NCBI GenBank assembly: GCA_036278435.1 | Contig: DASULA010000173.1 | Coordinates: 1 to 10,667 of the forward strand | Length of the DNA stretch: 10,667 nt | Source: DASULA01 sp036278435 | Lineage (GTDB): Bacteria > Actinomycetota > Actinomycetes > Mycobacteriales > DASULA01 | Direction of reading: 5' to 3' | Shown here: positions 1-6,748 of the stretch, piece after piece | Layout: every line of letters starts with the position of its first letter | Numbering within the stretch: the stretch's first letter is position 1 | Notes under the pieces: model-generated | Told to the model about the DNA's origin: nothing | Database searches by the model: none | Seen by the model: the letters and a program-made list of their open reading frames with translations, nothing else | Program-made: the position numbers and the translations under genes

Positions 1-785
1 TGCGCTCGTCCCGCGACCCGGCCTGCGGGCCGTGCTGCCGGCAGCGCCCCTGCACGCTCCGCGAGATCCTGGCCGGGCGTGATCTGGCCGCGTCTCCCCG
101 GCTGGCGCTGTGGATCGAACTGCTCACCGTGGCCCACCTGGCCGGGCAGCCCCGACCCCGACCCCGGCCGGGCGTGCCGCTGCACCCGGCGGACCTGCCG
201 AGCCGGACCGTGGAGTGTGCGCTGGCGCGGCTGGCCGGCCAGGCGGTGGAGTCGCGCCACCCCGAGCTGGCGCCGTTCTTCCGGCCGGAGGACCTGGCCG
301 GTCACGTCGCCGGGGTGGCCGCCGGGTGGTTGGCCGGCGGCCACTGGCGGTGCGGGCTGGCCACGGAGGTGGGCTGGCAGGCCGGCCGGTACCGGTGGGC
401 CGACGCGGGCCGCGCGCTGGCCGGCTGGTGCGGCCGGCGGGACCGGCCGCACCCGGACACCGGGCACTGGCGGTCCCGCGGCCTTGACCTGCCCGCGCAC
501 ACCGTGGACGGGCAGTTGGCGCTGCTGCGGGCGCATCCGACCAGGTGCCTGCCCGGGCGGTCCCTGCTCTTCGGGGGCGTGCCGGCCGGACCGCTGGAGT
601 CGGCGGTGAACGCGCTCAGCGACGCGGCAGACCCGGCGACCCGGCTGGCCGAGGCCACCGCCTTCCTGGACACCGGCCCCGCCGAGATGGCGGGAACCGG
701 CGACCGAACCGACAACCCAACCGACGACGGCGCCGGCGCGGGTTGGCCGGTCCGCCTGCTGGTCCCGCACTCCGCCGCCGGGTGA
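1..785 (+). CDS. Hypothetical protein with an N-proximal cysteine cluster (5' partial)
   Basis: The reading frame starting at base 3 is open from the window edge to a TGA at 783-785, giving 260 visible residues. G/C at third codon positions is strong from the first codon, so the gene very probably starts outside the window; an internal GTG at 129 is the first common start codon in frame. Visible residues 8-17 read CGPCCRQRPC, a four-cysteine cluster that could bind a metal or Fe-S cluster, but the rest of that domain is missing. Two further cysteines lie in the middle (around WRCGL and GWCGRR). The body is rich in Ala, Gly, Arg, Trp and Pro, with no membrane segment. The last 30 or so residues are low-complexity. 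It converges on the FAD oxidoreductase gene with 35 bp between stops. I do not recognise the family and assign no function. Confidence 0.6.
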   Translation, partial: RSSRDPACGPCCRQRPCTLREILAGRDLAASPRLALWIELLTVAHLAGQPRPRPRPGVPLHPADLPSRTVECALARLAGQAVESRHPELAPFFRPEDLAGHVAGVAAGWLAGGHWRCGLATEVGWQAGRYRWADAGRALAGWCGRRDRPHPDTGHWRSRGLDLPAHTVDGQLALLRAHPTRCLPGRSLLFGGVPAGPLESAVNALSDAADPATRLAEATAFLDTGPAEMAGTGDRTDNPTDDGAGAGWPVRLLVPHSAAG

Positions 786-823
786 CTGCCACGATCCGGG
801 TGTGCGCTGGCCGGTGGCGGTCA
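783..823. terminator. Shared hairpin between convergent genes, built from both stop codons
   Basis: The ten bases TGACTGCCAC at 783-792 pair with GTGGCGGTCA at 814-823, with one T-G wobble and a 21-base loop. The left arm begins with the TGA of the upstream + gene, and the right arm ends with the complement of the TGA of the minus-strand FAD oxidoreductase. No T-run follows on either side, which is common for actinobacterial terminators. The stem is fully paired only in the + transcript; the minus transcript has an A-C mismatch. The terminator role is inferred. Confidence 0.42.
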
Positions 824-2269
824 GGCGGCAGGTTCGATGTTGTGGTTGAACCGCAGCAGGTTGTCCGGGTCCACCTCGGCCTTGAGCCGGGCCAGCTCGG
901 GGTAGACCGGGCCGTAGGCGGCCCGCACCCGGTCGGGTTCGGCATCCCGGACGCCCAGGAACGTGGGCAGCACGCCGCCGGTGGACCAGGTCTGCATGGC
1001 CGCGGCCACTTCGTCGGTGCGCAGCAGCACGGCGTCGTCCGGCGGCTGGTCGACCGACAGCGCCAGGGTGTGCAGCAGGTAGCCGGCGTCCCGGTGGCCC
1101 ACCGCGTTGACGCCACGGCCGGGCCGGGCGACCGCGCCGCCCAGGTGCCGGAACGTGATCGACGCCAACGGGCTGGCGGTACCCGGCCCGGCGTGCACCA
1201 ACACGGTGTCGAAGAGCGCGTCGGGCAGCTCGGCGAACATCGCGCTGTGCCCCCAGGCGTGCTGCGGCCCGATCGGCGTACCGGCGATGCCGGCCGTCCC
1301 CGAGGGCGTCCGCGGTGCCACCGTGTCGAGCATCGGACCAAGCCGGCGCAGCGGCGCGAGCAGGTCGTCGGCCCGCCGCCCGAGCCCGGCCAGCGCGTCG
1401 CGGTCCGGTGCGACCAGGCAGACACCGACCGCCACAATGTCGCTGCCGTGGGCCAGTTCGGGCATGCCCATGAACGGCAGGTAGGCGGGCAGGTTGAGCA
1501 GCGCGGCCTGGCTGGTCAGCTCGTCGGGGGCCCGCCGGGTGAGATCCCGCCAGGTCCGTAACACCTGGCGGGCCAGCCCACCGGGGTAGTAGAGCTGCCC
1601 TCCGACCAGCCCGGCGACCGGGAACAGATCCACCGACAGCCCGGTGACCACGCCGAAGTTCCCACCGCCGCCGCGCAGCGCCCAGAACAGCTCGGGTTCG
1701 TGGTCGGCGTCGACCCGTCGGGCCACCCCGTCGAGGGTGACCACCTCGATCGCGCGGACCGCGTCGGCGGCCATGCCGTACCGGCGGGACAGCCAGCCGC
1801 AACCGCCACCCAGGCACACCCCGACCACCCCGAGCCCGGCGGACTGGGCACCGGCCGGGGCGAGTCCATGCGGCTCGGCGGCCCGGGACAGCGCCTCGAA
1901 CCGGGCCCCGGCCCGCACCCAGGCCCTCCGGGCGGCGGCATCCACCTCGACGGCCGACATCCGGGAGGTGTTGATCAGTAGCGCTCCGTCGGCGGCGCAC
2001 ACCACTCCGTGCCCGGTGGCCTGCACCGCCAGCGGCACGCGGTGCGCGCTGGCGATCCGCACCGCGGCGGCCACGTCCGCGGCGGACTCGGCCAGTACCA
2101 CCGCGGCCGGATGCTGGTCGACCAGCAGATTCCAGGTGGCGCGGGCCAGATCGTAGCCGGGCTGGCCGTCCCGGAGCACCCGTCCGGTTCGCCGCGCGGC
2201 GAACCGGTCCAGTTCCCGGCCGAACGCCTGGCTGATGGCAGGTCCGGACCCGGTCGAGGTCTCACGCAC
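821..2269 (-). CDS. FAD-binding oxidoreductase, berberine bridge enzyme-like
   Basis: This 482-aa protein belongs to the PCMH-type FAD oxidoreductases (FAD_binding_4 domain plus C-terminal BBE segment), which oxidise alcohols, sugars or secondary metabolites with O2. The FAD domain spans about residues 45-215. AVQATGHGVV at 81-90 places His87 where the family attaches FAD covalently. GVVGVCLGGGCGWLSRRYGM (147-166) and ALRGGGGNFGVVTG (197-210) are typical flavin-binding loops. The C-terminus carries DPDNLLRFNHNIEP, the usual BBE ending. The second covalent-attachment cysteine of bicovalent members appears to be replaced near GAQSAG (140-145). No signal peptide is visible, so it is probably cytosolic. 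I chose the GTG at 2269 because AGGAGG lies 5 bases upstream and homology begins soon after; a reading from 2461 would add 64 non-family residues. The 255-bp gap upstream suggests its own promoter, though I could not place one. The substrate is unknown. Confidence 0.93.
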   Translation of the reverse strand: MRETSTGSGPAISQAFGRELDRFAARRTGRVLRDGQPGYDLARATWNLLVDQHPAAVVLAESAADVAAAVRIASAHRVPLAVQATGHGVVCAADGALLINTSRMSAVEVDAAARRAWVRAGARFEALSRAAEPHGLAPAGAQSAGLGVVGVCLGGGCGWLSRRYGMAADAVRAIEVVTLDGVARRVDADHEPELFWALRGGGGNFGVVTGLSVDLFPVAGLVGGQLYYPGGLARQVLRTWRDLTRRAPDELTSQAALLNLPAYLPFMGMPELAHGSDIVAVGVCLVAPDRDALAGLGRRADDLLAPLRRLGPMLDTVAPRTPSGTAGIAGTPIGPQHAWGHSAMFAELPDALFDTVLVHAGPGTASPLASITFRHLGGAVARPGRGVNAVGHRDAGYLLHTLALSVDQPPDDAVLLRTDEVAAAMQTWSTGGVLPTFLGVRDAEPDRVRAAYGPVYPELARLKAEVDPDNLLRFNHNIEPAA

Positions 2270-2274
2270 GTCGT

Positions 2275-2280
2275 CCTCCT
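2275..2280 (-). promoter_or_regulatory. Ribosome binding site that fixes the FAD oxidoreductase start
   Basis: On the minus strand AGGAGG ends 5 bases before the GTG at 2269-2267. It is one of the clearest Shine-Dalgarno sequences in the window. It decides against the in-frame start at 2461, which would add a 64-residue leader unlike the family. Confidence 0.7.
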
Positions 2281-2524
2281 GCTCCGAGGCGCCGACAGCG
2301 ACCGTCGGGCAGGGACTCAGGTGCGCTGTCACGGGGGCGGGGAGTCGTACCGACCCTCCCCTCAGCCGAGGCCATCGGACGTCCCGTTGATACGAACAGC
2401 CGATAACTTCCAGTCCCGATCGGTCGCGTCCATCAGCGCCGAAGGCCCATTCGCGTACCATCCGGCGGAACCGGACGGGAGGGCGCGGTCGGCGGTCGGT
2501 CGGATGCGGGGTCGGGCATTCTGG

Positions 2525-3106
2525 CTACTCGGACCCGGCGGCCCCCTCAGTCCGCTCAACCCCCTCGGCACGCCCAATCCCCTCGGCACGCCCAGTCCCC
2601 TCAGCCCGCCCAGTCCCCTCAGCCCGCTCAGCCCATTCCCGCCACCTGTCGGCCCAGTCCTGGCGCAGCCGCTGCTCGGCCGCGACCAGGGTGCCCACAT
2701 TGAGCGTCCCAGTGGCCGGCATGCTCTGGGTGACCAGTGCCCGGGACTCCCAGCACTGGTGCCAGGTCAGGTGCGCATCGCGGCTGGCCACCTGCGTGGT
2801 GCCAGTCCAGTACGCGATGGTCTCCTCGATCGCGGCCGCGGTCAGCCGTGGCCGGGTGTCGAACCACGCCACCGTGTGGGACAGCGCGAGGACCTCGGTG
2901 ACCAGCAGTTCCAGCGTGCGCTCAACGTCCCGCGACGGGCGTCCGGCGCGCTGCTGTTCGGCCGCGGCGCACTGCCACAGCAGCGCGTAGGACCGGCCGC
3001 CGCCCGGTTCACCGGCGCGGAGTAGGGCCTGCACCAGGCGACGGTGAGCGGTGCGGTCAACCGGCGGAACGGCGGAACCCGGAGCGGACGGACTGGCGAG
3101 GGACAT
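2525..3106 (-). CDS. Hypothetical protein with a C-terminal hexapeptide repeat
   Basis: This 193-aa protein has no family I recognise. The ATG at 3106 is preceded by GGAG with a 5-base gap (GGAGAACGA-ATG), which favours it over an in-frame upstream start at 3172. Residues about 18-165 look globular and partly helical, with several Trp residues (for example YWTG, TWHQCWE, DWADRWREW) and two Cys. There is no membrane segment or signal peptide. The last 35 or so residues are a hydrophilic repeat of pattern x-(G/E)-R-(A/T)-E-G, repeated about five times and encoded by 18-bp DNA repeats, then a short AAGSE end. It lies between the FAD oxidoreductase and tetR on the same strand, but gaps of 255 and 190 bp and a hairpin argue against one tight operon. 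G/C bias at third positions supports it as a real gene; its function is unknown. Confidence 0.75.
   Translation of the reverse strand: MSLASPSAPGSAVPPVDRTAHRRLVQALLRAGEPGGGRSYALLWQCAAAEQQRAGRPSRDVERTLELLVTEVLALSHTVAWFDTRPRLTAAAIEETIAYWTGTTQVASRDAHLTWHQCWESRALVTQSMPATGTLNVGTLVAAEQRLRQDWADRWREWAERAEGTGRAEGTGRAEGIGRAEGVERTEGAAGSE
2543..2632 (-). repeat. Five 18-bp tandem units inside the 3' end of the hypothetical gene
   Basis: Units lie at 2543-2560, 2561-2578, 2579-2596, 2597-2614 and 2615-2632; on the + strand each begins CCCCTC. Units 2 and 3 differ at one base (CCCAAT against CCCAGT). Read on the minus strand they encode, from N to C, AERAEG, TGRAEG, TGRAEG, IGRAEG and VERTEG. The period is a multiple of three, so gain or loss of units keeps the frame, and the stop codon lies 15 bases past the last unit. 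Confidence 0.9.
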
Positions 3107-3206
3107 TCGTTCTCCAGGTCGGGGCGCACCGGCCACCGGCGCGCGAGCGGGTTGGGCCGTGGTAACCGGCACCGGCCTGGCACGTTCCCAACCCGCGTCA
3201 CTCTAA

Positions 3207-3231
3207 AACCACCCGATCGAGTGATAATTCC
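3207..3231 (-). promoter_or_regulatory. Possible ECF-sigma promoter for the 193-aa hypothetical gene
   Basis: On the minus strand GGAAT (3231-3227) and GTT (3209-3207) are separated by 17 bases. This is close to the GGAAT-N18-GTT class used by SigR/SigH-type ECF sigma factors. A TAGAGT hexamer immediately downstream could instead be a housekeeping -10, but no matching -35 is seen. The stretch 3195-3245 is visibly richer in A/T than its surroundings. The site is weak and unconfirmed. Confidence 0.22.
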
Positions 3232-3260
3232 GGCTGATCTTACTGTGCTTCGTATCCACG

Positions 3261-3291
3261 CTGGCTCCGGTCCGACACGGTCCGGAGCCAG
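3261..3291 (-). terminator. Hairpin terminator after tetR
   Basis: CTGGCTCCGG (3261-3270) pairs perfectly with CCGGAGCCAG (3282-3291). Inside, after a T-T mismatch, CCG-ACA-CGG extends the stem. It starts 5 bases after the tetR stop codon in the direction of transcription. No T-run follows, as is usual for high-GC actinobacterial terminators. Confidence 0.75.
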
Positions 3292-3296
3292 CCGAG

Positions 3297-4031
3297 TTAA
3301 CCGCGGGCGGGCGTGACGGGTGCGACCGGGGTGACCGGTGCGACCTGGGTGGCCGGGGTGGCCGGGGTGGCCGGGACGGTGCCGCGCGGGCCGTGGTCGG
3401 GGGCGGGCAGGCCGGCGGCGAGCAGGTCGAACGCCTCGTCCAGCAGTCCAGGCAGCGAGCCCTCGCCGTCCCGGTGGTACCACACCGACAGCGCCGCCTG
3501 CATGGTCGTGGCGGTCAGCGCGCCGACCAGCCTGGGCAGCAGGTCCCGGGACGGATGTCCGCTGGTCCGGCTCGCCACGAACTCGGCCACGACCTGGTCG
3601 AAGCACAGGTGCACCTCGACGTTCGCCGTGTACAGCTCGGGCTCCTCCTCGATCAGTCGGGCCTGGAGGAGCAGGCTGTCGGTGTCCAGTTGGTTGCCGG
3701 CGACCAGGTCGGTGACCAGGTCGCGGACACCGGCCCGCACCGCGGCCATCGGCGGCTCACCGGGCGGGCGGGCGTACAGCTTGCGCCTGAGCAGGCCCGA
3801 CAGCTCGGCGATCTCGCCGACCAGCACGTCGTGCTTGGACCGGAAGTAGCGGAAGAACGTGCGCACCGCCACGTCGGCGGCGTCGGTGATGTCCTCCACC
3901 GTGGTCTCGTCGTACCCGCGTTCGGCGAACAGTCGCAGCGCCGCGTGGCGCAGCGCGCGGCGAGTCTCGCTCTTCTTGCGCTCGCGCCGCCCGATCGGGA
4001 CGGCGGCGGCAGCCGTCAGGGGATCAGACAC
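3297..4031 (-). CDS. TetR/AcrR-family transcriptional regulator
   Basis: This 244-aa repressor-type protein has an N-terminal TetR helix-turn-helix domain at about residues 22-70. The segment LRLFAERGYDETTVEDITDA is followed by AADVAVRTFFRYFRSKHDVL, the canonical TetR_N pattern. Residues about 75-210 form the helical ligand-binding and dimerisation region, resembling AcrR/MftR-type C-termini. I chose the GTG at 4031 because homology begins directly after it. A longer frame to 4409 would run through the divergent transporter gene. No Shine-Dalgarno precedes this GTG, so a leaderless mRNA is plausible. The final 25 residues are an unusual low-complexity tail of Pro/Ala/Thr/Val triplets (PATPATPAT then QVAPVTPVAPVTP), absent from ordinary TetR proteins. 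With the MMPL gene starting 43 bp away in the opposite direction, it probably represses that transporter and itself; the ligand is unknown. Confidence 0.93.
   Translation of the reverse strand: MSDPLTAAAAVPIGRRERKKSETRRALRHAALRLFAERGYDETTVEDITDAADVAVRTFFRYFRSKHDVLVGEIAELSGLLRRKLYARPPGEPPMAAVRAGVRDLVTDLVAGNQLDTDSLLLQARLIEEEPELYTANVEVHLCFDQVVAEFVASRTSGHPSRDLLPRLVGALTATTMQAALSVWYHRDGEGSLPGLLDEAFDLLAAGLPAPDHGPRGTVPATPATPATQVAPVTPVAPVTPARG
3313..3375 (-). repeat. Seven 9-bp tandem units encoding the TetR tail
   Basis: Seven 9-base units of the form GTGGCCGGG, GTGACCGGT or GCGACCGGG run through 3313-3375, the last three being identical GTGGCCGGG. Read on the minus strand they encode the Pro/Ala/Thr/Val triplets at the C-terminus of TetR. 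Each unit adds three residues without shifting frame. Confidence 0.8.
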
Positions 4032-4074
4032 GGTTGAATACTGGCACAACCGACGGTGTGGCACTATCTGACAA
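4032..4074. promoter_or_regulatory. Divergent tetR / MMPL promoter and likely operator
   Basis: Only 43 bp separate two divergent GTG starts. An imperfect inverted repeat covers 4042-4063: TGGCAC and ACCG on the left face CGGT, GTG and GCA on the right, with one bulged A and one mismatch. TGGCAC also occurs as a direct repeat at 4042-4047 and 4059-4064. On the + strand TATCTG (4065-4070) could be a -10, with TGGCAC 17 bases upstream as a poor -35. On the minus strand TATTCA lies 3 bases before the tetR GTG. Both put transcription starts at or within a few bases of the start codons, and neither gene has a Shine-Dalgarno, so both may be leaderless. A TetR dimer bound here would block both promoters. 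Operator assignment is inference. Confidence 0.55.
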
Positions 4075-6273
4075 GTGGCAGTCGATGACAACTTTCGCCA
4101 GGGCAGACGTCGCACCCTCACCCTGATCGGTCGCGTGGTGACGCGGCACCCGTGGCTGGTGATCGGCGGGTGGGTGGTGGCCACGGTCGCGATCATCGCA
4201 GTGGCCCCGGGCCTGTCCTCGGTCACCAACACCGACCAGGCGTCGTTCCTGCCGCACTCGGCCGAGTCGGTCCGGGCGCTGGCCGTGGCCGACCGGGCGT
4301 TCCCGCGGGCCGGGGGCAGCAGCGCGGTGGCGGTGGTCTCCCGTACGGATTCGGGCCCGCTGGGCCCGGCCGACGTGACTCGGGTGGAGAAGGTGGCCGC
4401 GGCGGTCAACCAGGCCCGGATCGGTCACCTGCGACTGGTGCGTTTCGATCCCACCGTCGACCCGACCGAGCTCTCGACGAACAGGCGGATCGCGCTGATC
4501 CGGCTCAGTTTCGACGGCACCGCCCAGCAGCAGGGCGTCAAGGACGCGGTGGGCCGAGCCCGCGCGGTGATCGCCGGCCAGCTCCGCGGCGGTGACCTGC
4601 GCGCCGGACTGACCGGCGAGGCCGCCCTCCAGGTGGACAACGACTCGGCGTTCGGCCGGGCCGAGCGGATCACCGCGGCGGTGACCGTCGTGCTGATCGT
4701 GGTGCTGCTGCTGGTGATCTTCCGCAGTCCGGTCGCCGCGCTGCTGCCCATCCTGTCGGTGGGACTGGTGTTCGGCCTGGCCAGTTCGATCATCGCGATG
4801 GTGGCCGCCGGCGTCGGGTTCCAGGTCGGCCAGGAGCTGTCCGCACTGCTTACCGTGGTGCTGTTCGGCATCGGCACCGACTACATCCTGTTCCTGCTGT
4901 TCCGGTACCGGGAGCGGTTGCGGGCCGGCGACGATCCGACCGCGGCGATGGTCGCGGCGGTGGAACGGGTCGGGCAGGCCATCGCCTCGGCCGCGTTCGC
5001 GGTGATCGCCGCGTTCGCCGCGCTGACCCTGGCCACCCTGGGCTTCTACCGCACGCTCGGGCCCGGACTGGCCATCGCGGTGGCGGTGATGCTGCTGGCC
5101 GCCCTCACGCTGGTACCGGCCATCGTGACGCTGCTGGGCACCCGGGTGTTCTGGCCGTCGCGGTCCTGGCGGCGGCGGCCGGAGCGCACCTGGTTCGCCC
5201 GGCTCGGAGCCGGGGTGGCCCGGCGGCCCGCCGCGGTGGTCGGCGGGGCCGTGGTGGTGCTGGTCGGGTTGGCTGCGGGCGTGCTGGGCTTCCACCCGGA
5301 CTTCGACCAGATCTCCCAGCTCCCCGCCGGCACCGAGTCCGCGCAGGCGTACGACACGTTGCAGCGTGGGTTCTCGCTGGGCGCGCTGAGTCCGACCGAG
5401 ATCTACCTGACCGGCGACCGTGCGCTCACCGAACCCGACCTGAGCCGGTTCGCCAGCCGGCTCCGAGAGGTCCCCGGGGTGGCCAGCGTTGGGCTGGCGC
5501 AGCCCGGCGCCGGCCACAGCGCGGTGATACCGGTGCTGCTCACCGATTCGCCGTACTCCAACGCCGCCCTGGACGCTGTGGCCGGTCCGCTCCGCGACGC
5601 CGCGCACCGGGCCGCGCCGGCCGGGGCGCGGGCCCTGGTGGGCGGGCAGACCTCCGCGCTGGCCGACGTCCGCCAGGCCACCAACCGGGACCTGTCAGTG
5701 ATCTTCCCGGTCGCCGGGCTGCTGTTCCTGCTGATCCTGGCCGGACTGCTGCGGGCGGTGGTCGCGCCGCTCTACCTGGTGCCGGCGGTGGTACTCGGGT
5801 TCGTGGCCACCCTGGGGGCCAGCGTGCTGGTGTTCCAGGTCGGGCTGGGGCACGCCGGCCTGGCGTTCAGCATCCCGATCATCATGTACCTGTTCGTCAC
5901 CGCGATCGGGACCGACTACAACATCCTGATGACCGCCCGACTGCGCGAGGAGGCCGCCGAGGGCAACGACCCGCGCCGGTCCGTCGCGCTGGCGGTGGAG
6001 CACGCCGGCCCGTCGGTGGCCGCGGCCGCGGTCATCCTGTCCGGCACCTTCGGCTCGTTGTTGATCTCCGGGGTGAGTTTCTTCTACGAGATCGGCTTCG
6101 CGGTCACCCTGGGCATCCTGCTGGTCGCGTTCGTGGTGTCCCTGCTGCTGGTACCGGCCATGACCGCGCTGGTCGGGCCGGCGGCGTGGTGGCCGGGCCA
6201 CGGCGACCGGGCGGCCGAGCGGGTGTGGCCGCCGGAGGAGGAGCGCGAACTCGCCGCGGCTGTGGGCGAGTGA
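4075..6273 (+). CDS. MMPL-family RND-type membrane transporter
   Basis: This 732-aa membrane protein has the MmpL layout. TM1 is at about 27-46, followed by a large extracytoplasmic loop to about 198. TM2-TM6 lie between about 200 and 355, and TM7 at about 385-405. A second loop runs to about 538, and TM8-TM12 lie between about 541 and 698. This gives 12 segments and two MMPL domains. The proton-relay motifs are intact: GIGTDY in TM4 (Asp269-Tyr270) and AIGTDY in TM10 (Asp614-Tyr615), matching the paired Asp-Tyr residues of MmpL3. It should use the proton gradient to export a lipid or hydrophobic compound; the cargo is not readable from sequence. The length is normal, and the C-terminal tail is short and acidic, without the long cytosolic extension of MmpL3. 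The GTG at 4075 lacks a Shine-Dalgarno and is probably leaderless. Divergence from tetR suggests induction by the exported compound. Confidence 0.95.
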   Translation: MAVDDNFRQGRRRTLTLIGRVVTRHPWLVIGGWVVATVAIIAVAPGLSSVTNTDQASFLPHSAESVRALAVADRAFPRAGGSSAVAVVSRTDSGPLGPADVTRVEKVAAAVNQARIGHLRLVRFDPTVDPTELSTNRRIALIRLSFDGTAQQQGVKDAVGRARAVIAGQLRGGDLRAGLTGEAALQVDNDSAFGRAERITAAVTVVLIVVLLLVIFRSPVAALLPILSVGLVFGLASSIIAMVAAGVGFQVGQELSALLTVVLFGIGTDYILFLLFRYRERLRAGDDPTAAMVAAVERVGQAIASAAFAVIAAFAALTLATLGFYRTLGPGLAIAVAVMLLAALTLVPAIVTLLGTRVFWPSRSWRRRPERTWFARLGAGVARRPAAVVGGAVVVLVGLAAGVLGFHPDFDQISQLPAGTESAQAYDTLQRGFSLGALSPTEIYLTGDRALTEPDLSRFASRLREVPGVASVGLAQPGAGHSAVIPVLLTDSPYSNAALDAVAGPLRDAAHRAAPAGARALVGGQTSALADVRQATNRDLSVIFPVAGLLFLLILAGLLRAVVAPLYLVPAVVLGFVATLGASVLVFQVGLGHAGLAFSIPIIMYLFVTAIGTDYNILMTARLREEAAEGNDPRRSVALAVEHAGPSVAAAAVILSGTFGSLLISGVSFFYEIGFAVTLGILLVAFVVSLLLVPAMTALVGPAAWWPGHGDRAAERVWPPEEERELAAAVGE

Positions 6274-6274
6274 G

Positions 6275-6325
6275 CCGGCCCCTGCGGCGCCGGACCAGTT
6301 CCGGGCCGGTCGGCCATCCGGCCGA
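6275..6325 (+). terminator. Hairpins after the MMPL gene
   Basis: CCGGCCC (6275-6281) pairs with GGGCCGG (6303-6309) across 21 bases. It is followed at once by a compact hairpin, TCGGCC (6310-6315), loop ATCC, GGCCGA (6320-6325). Both lie within 52 bases of the MMPL stop. There is no T-run. Either could end the transporter transcript. Confidence 0.5.
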
Positions 6326-6692
6326 ACGGTGCGCGCCGACGGGCGTGGCGGGGGTGGGTCAATCGCTCCACCGTCGACCGGGATCTGGAACGCCGATCTC
6401 CGGCCGGTCTCGAATGGTGATGGGGACTGGGCCGAAGTTCACCCACCCGGGTCACTGGAAATCACTCCAGCGTGGCCCGATAGAATCAAATCAAGAGCGG
6501 GATCTTTCCGACGAAACCCGTAGTCCAAACGTCAACCATCCTGGCGGCCAAGACCAATGCTGGGCAGCCAACATCACTTTTGACACACGCAGCGCGACAG
6601 ACCCGTTCCATATCGTCACCACGGAGCGGGGCGGCGCGGCCGGACACGGGCCGATAGCCGGGCGGGCCGGTTCCGGCCGGGCCATGTGCTGA
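6326..6692. other. Gene-free stretch with a possible orphan + strand promoter
   Basis: I see no supported gene in these 367 bases. The part from about 6450 to 6620 is visibly poorer in G/C than the rest of the window, and its reading frames lack the third-position G/C bias of the neighbours. A good -10-like hexamer TAGAAT lies at 6481-6486 on the + strand. TGGAAA (6456-6461) is a poor -35 at 19 bases, and a small inverted repeat CTGGA-N6-TCCAG (6455-6470) overlaps that -35. A transcript from about 6493 would run into the bldC terminator hairpin at 6693-6729. It could be a small RNA, a gene remnant or plain spacer. Confidence 0.4.
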
Positions 6693-6729
6693 CGCGGCGC
6701 CGCACCACGTTCGGTGGCACGGCGCCGCG
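6693..6729 (-). terminator. Hairpin terminator after bldC
   Basis: CGCGGCGCCG (6693-6702) pairs perfectly with CGGCGCCGCG (6720-6729). Inside, after a 2x2 internal loop, CCAC pairs with GTGG around a 5-base loop. It starts 19 bases past the bldC stop on the minus strand. bldC itself ends in a double stop, TAATAA. No T-run follows. The hairpin is symmetric enough to stop + strand transcripts too. Confidence 0.7.
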
Positions 6730-6748
6730 AAAGCGATGAGGGAGGTTA

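Noticed and set aside
2270..2524. Promoter of the FAD oxidoreductase gene
   Set aside because: A TATCAA on the minus strand near 2390 is -10-like, but no -35 at a usable distance was found, so nothing is annotated.
2362..2700. Collagen-like Gly-Leu repeat protein on the minus strand
   Set aside because: It is another frame of the 18-bp repeats inside the 193-aa gene and has no ribosome site.
4032..4409. N-terminal extension of the tetR reading frame
   Set aside because: It would overlap the 5' third of the first MMPL loop on the opposite strand, and TetR homology begins just after the GTG at 4031.
4024..5607. 527-codon open frame antisense to the MMPL gene
   Set aside because: It mirrors the high-GC transporter gene and is rich in His, Gln, Arg and Gly with no domain; long antisense frames are expected at this GC content.
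6414..6692. Possible small + strand gene in the gap after MMPL
   Set aside because: No ribosome site, no third-position G/C bias and no recognisable motif; more likely spacer.
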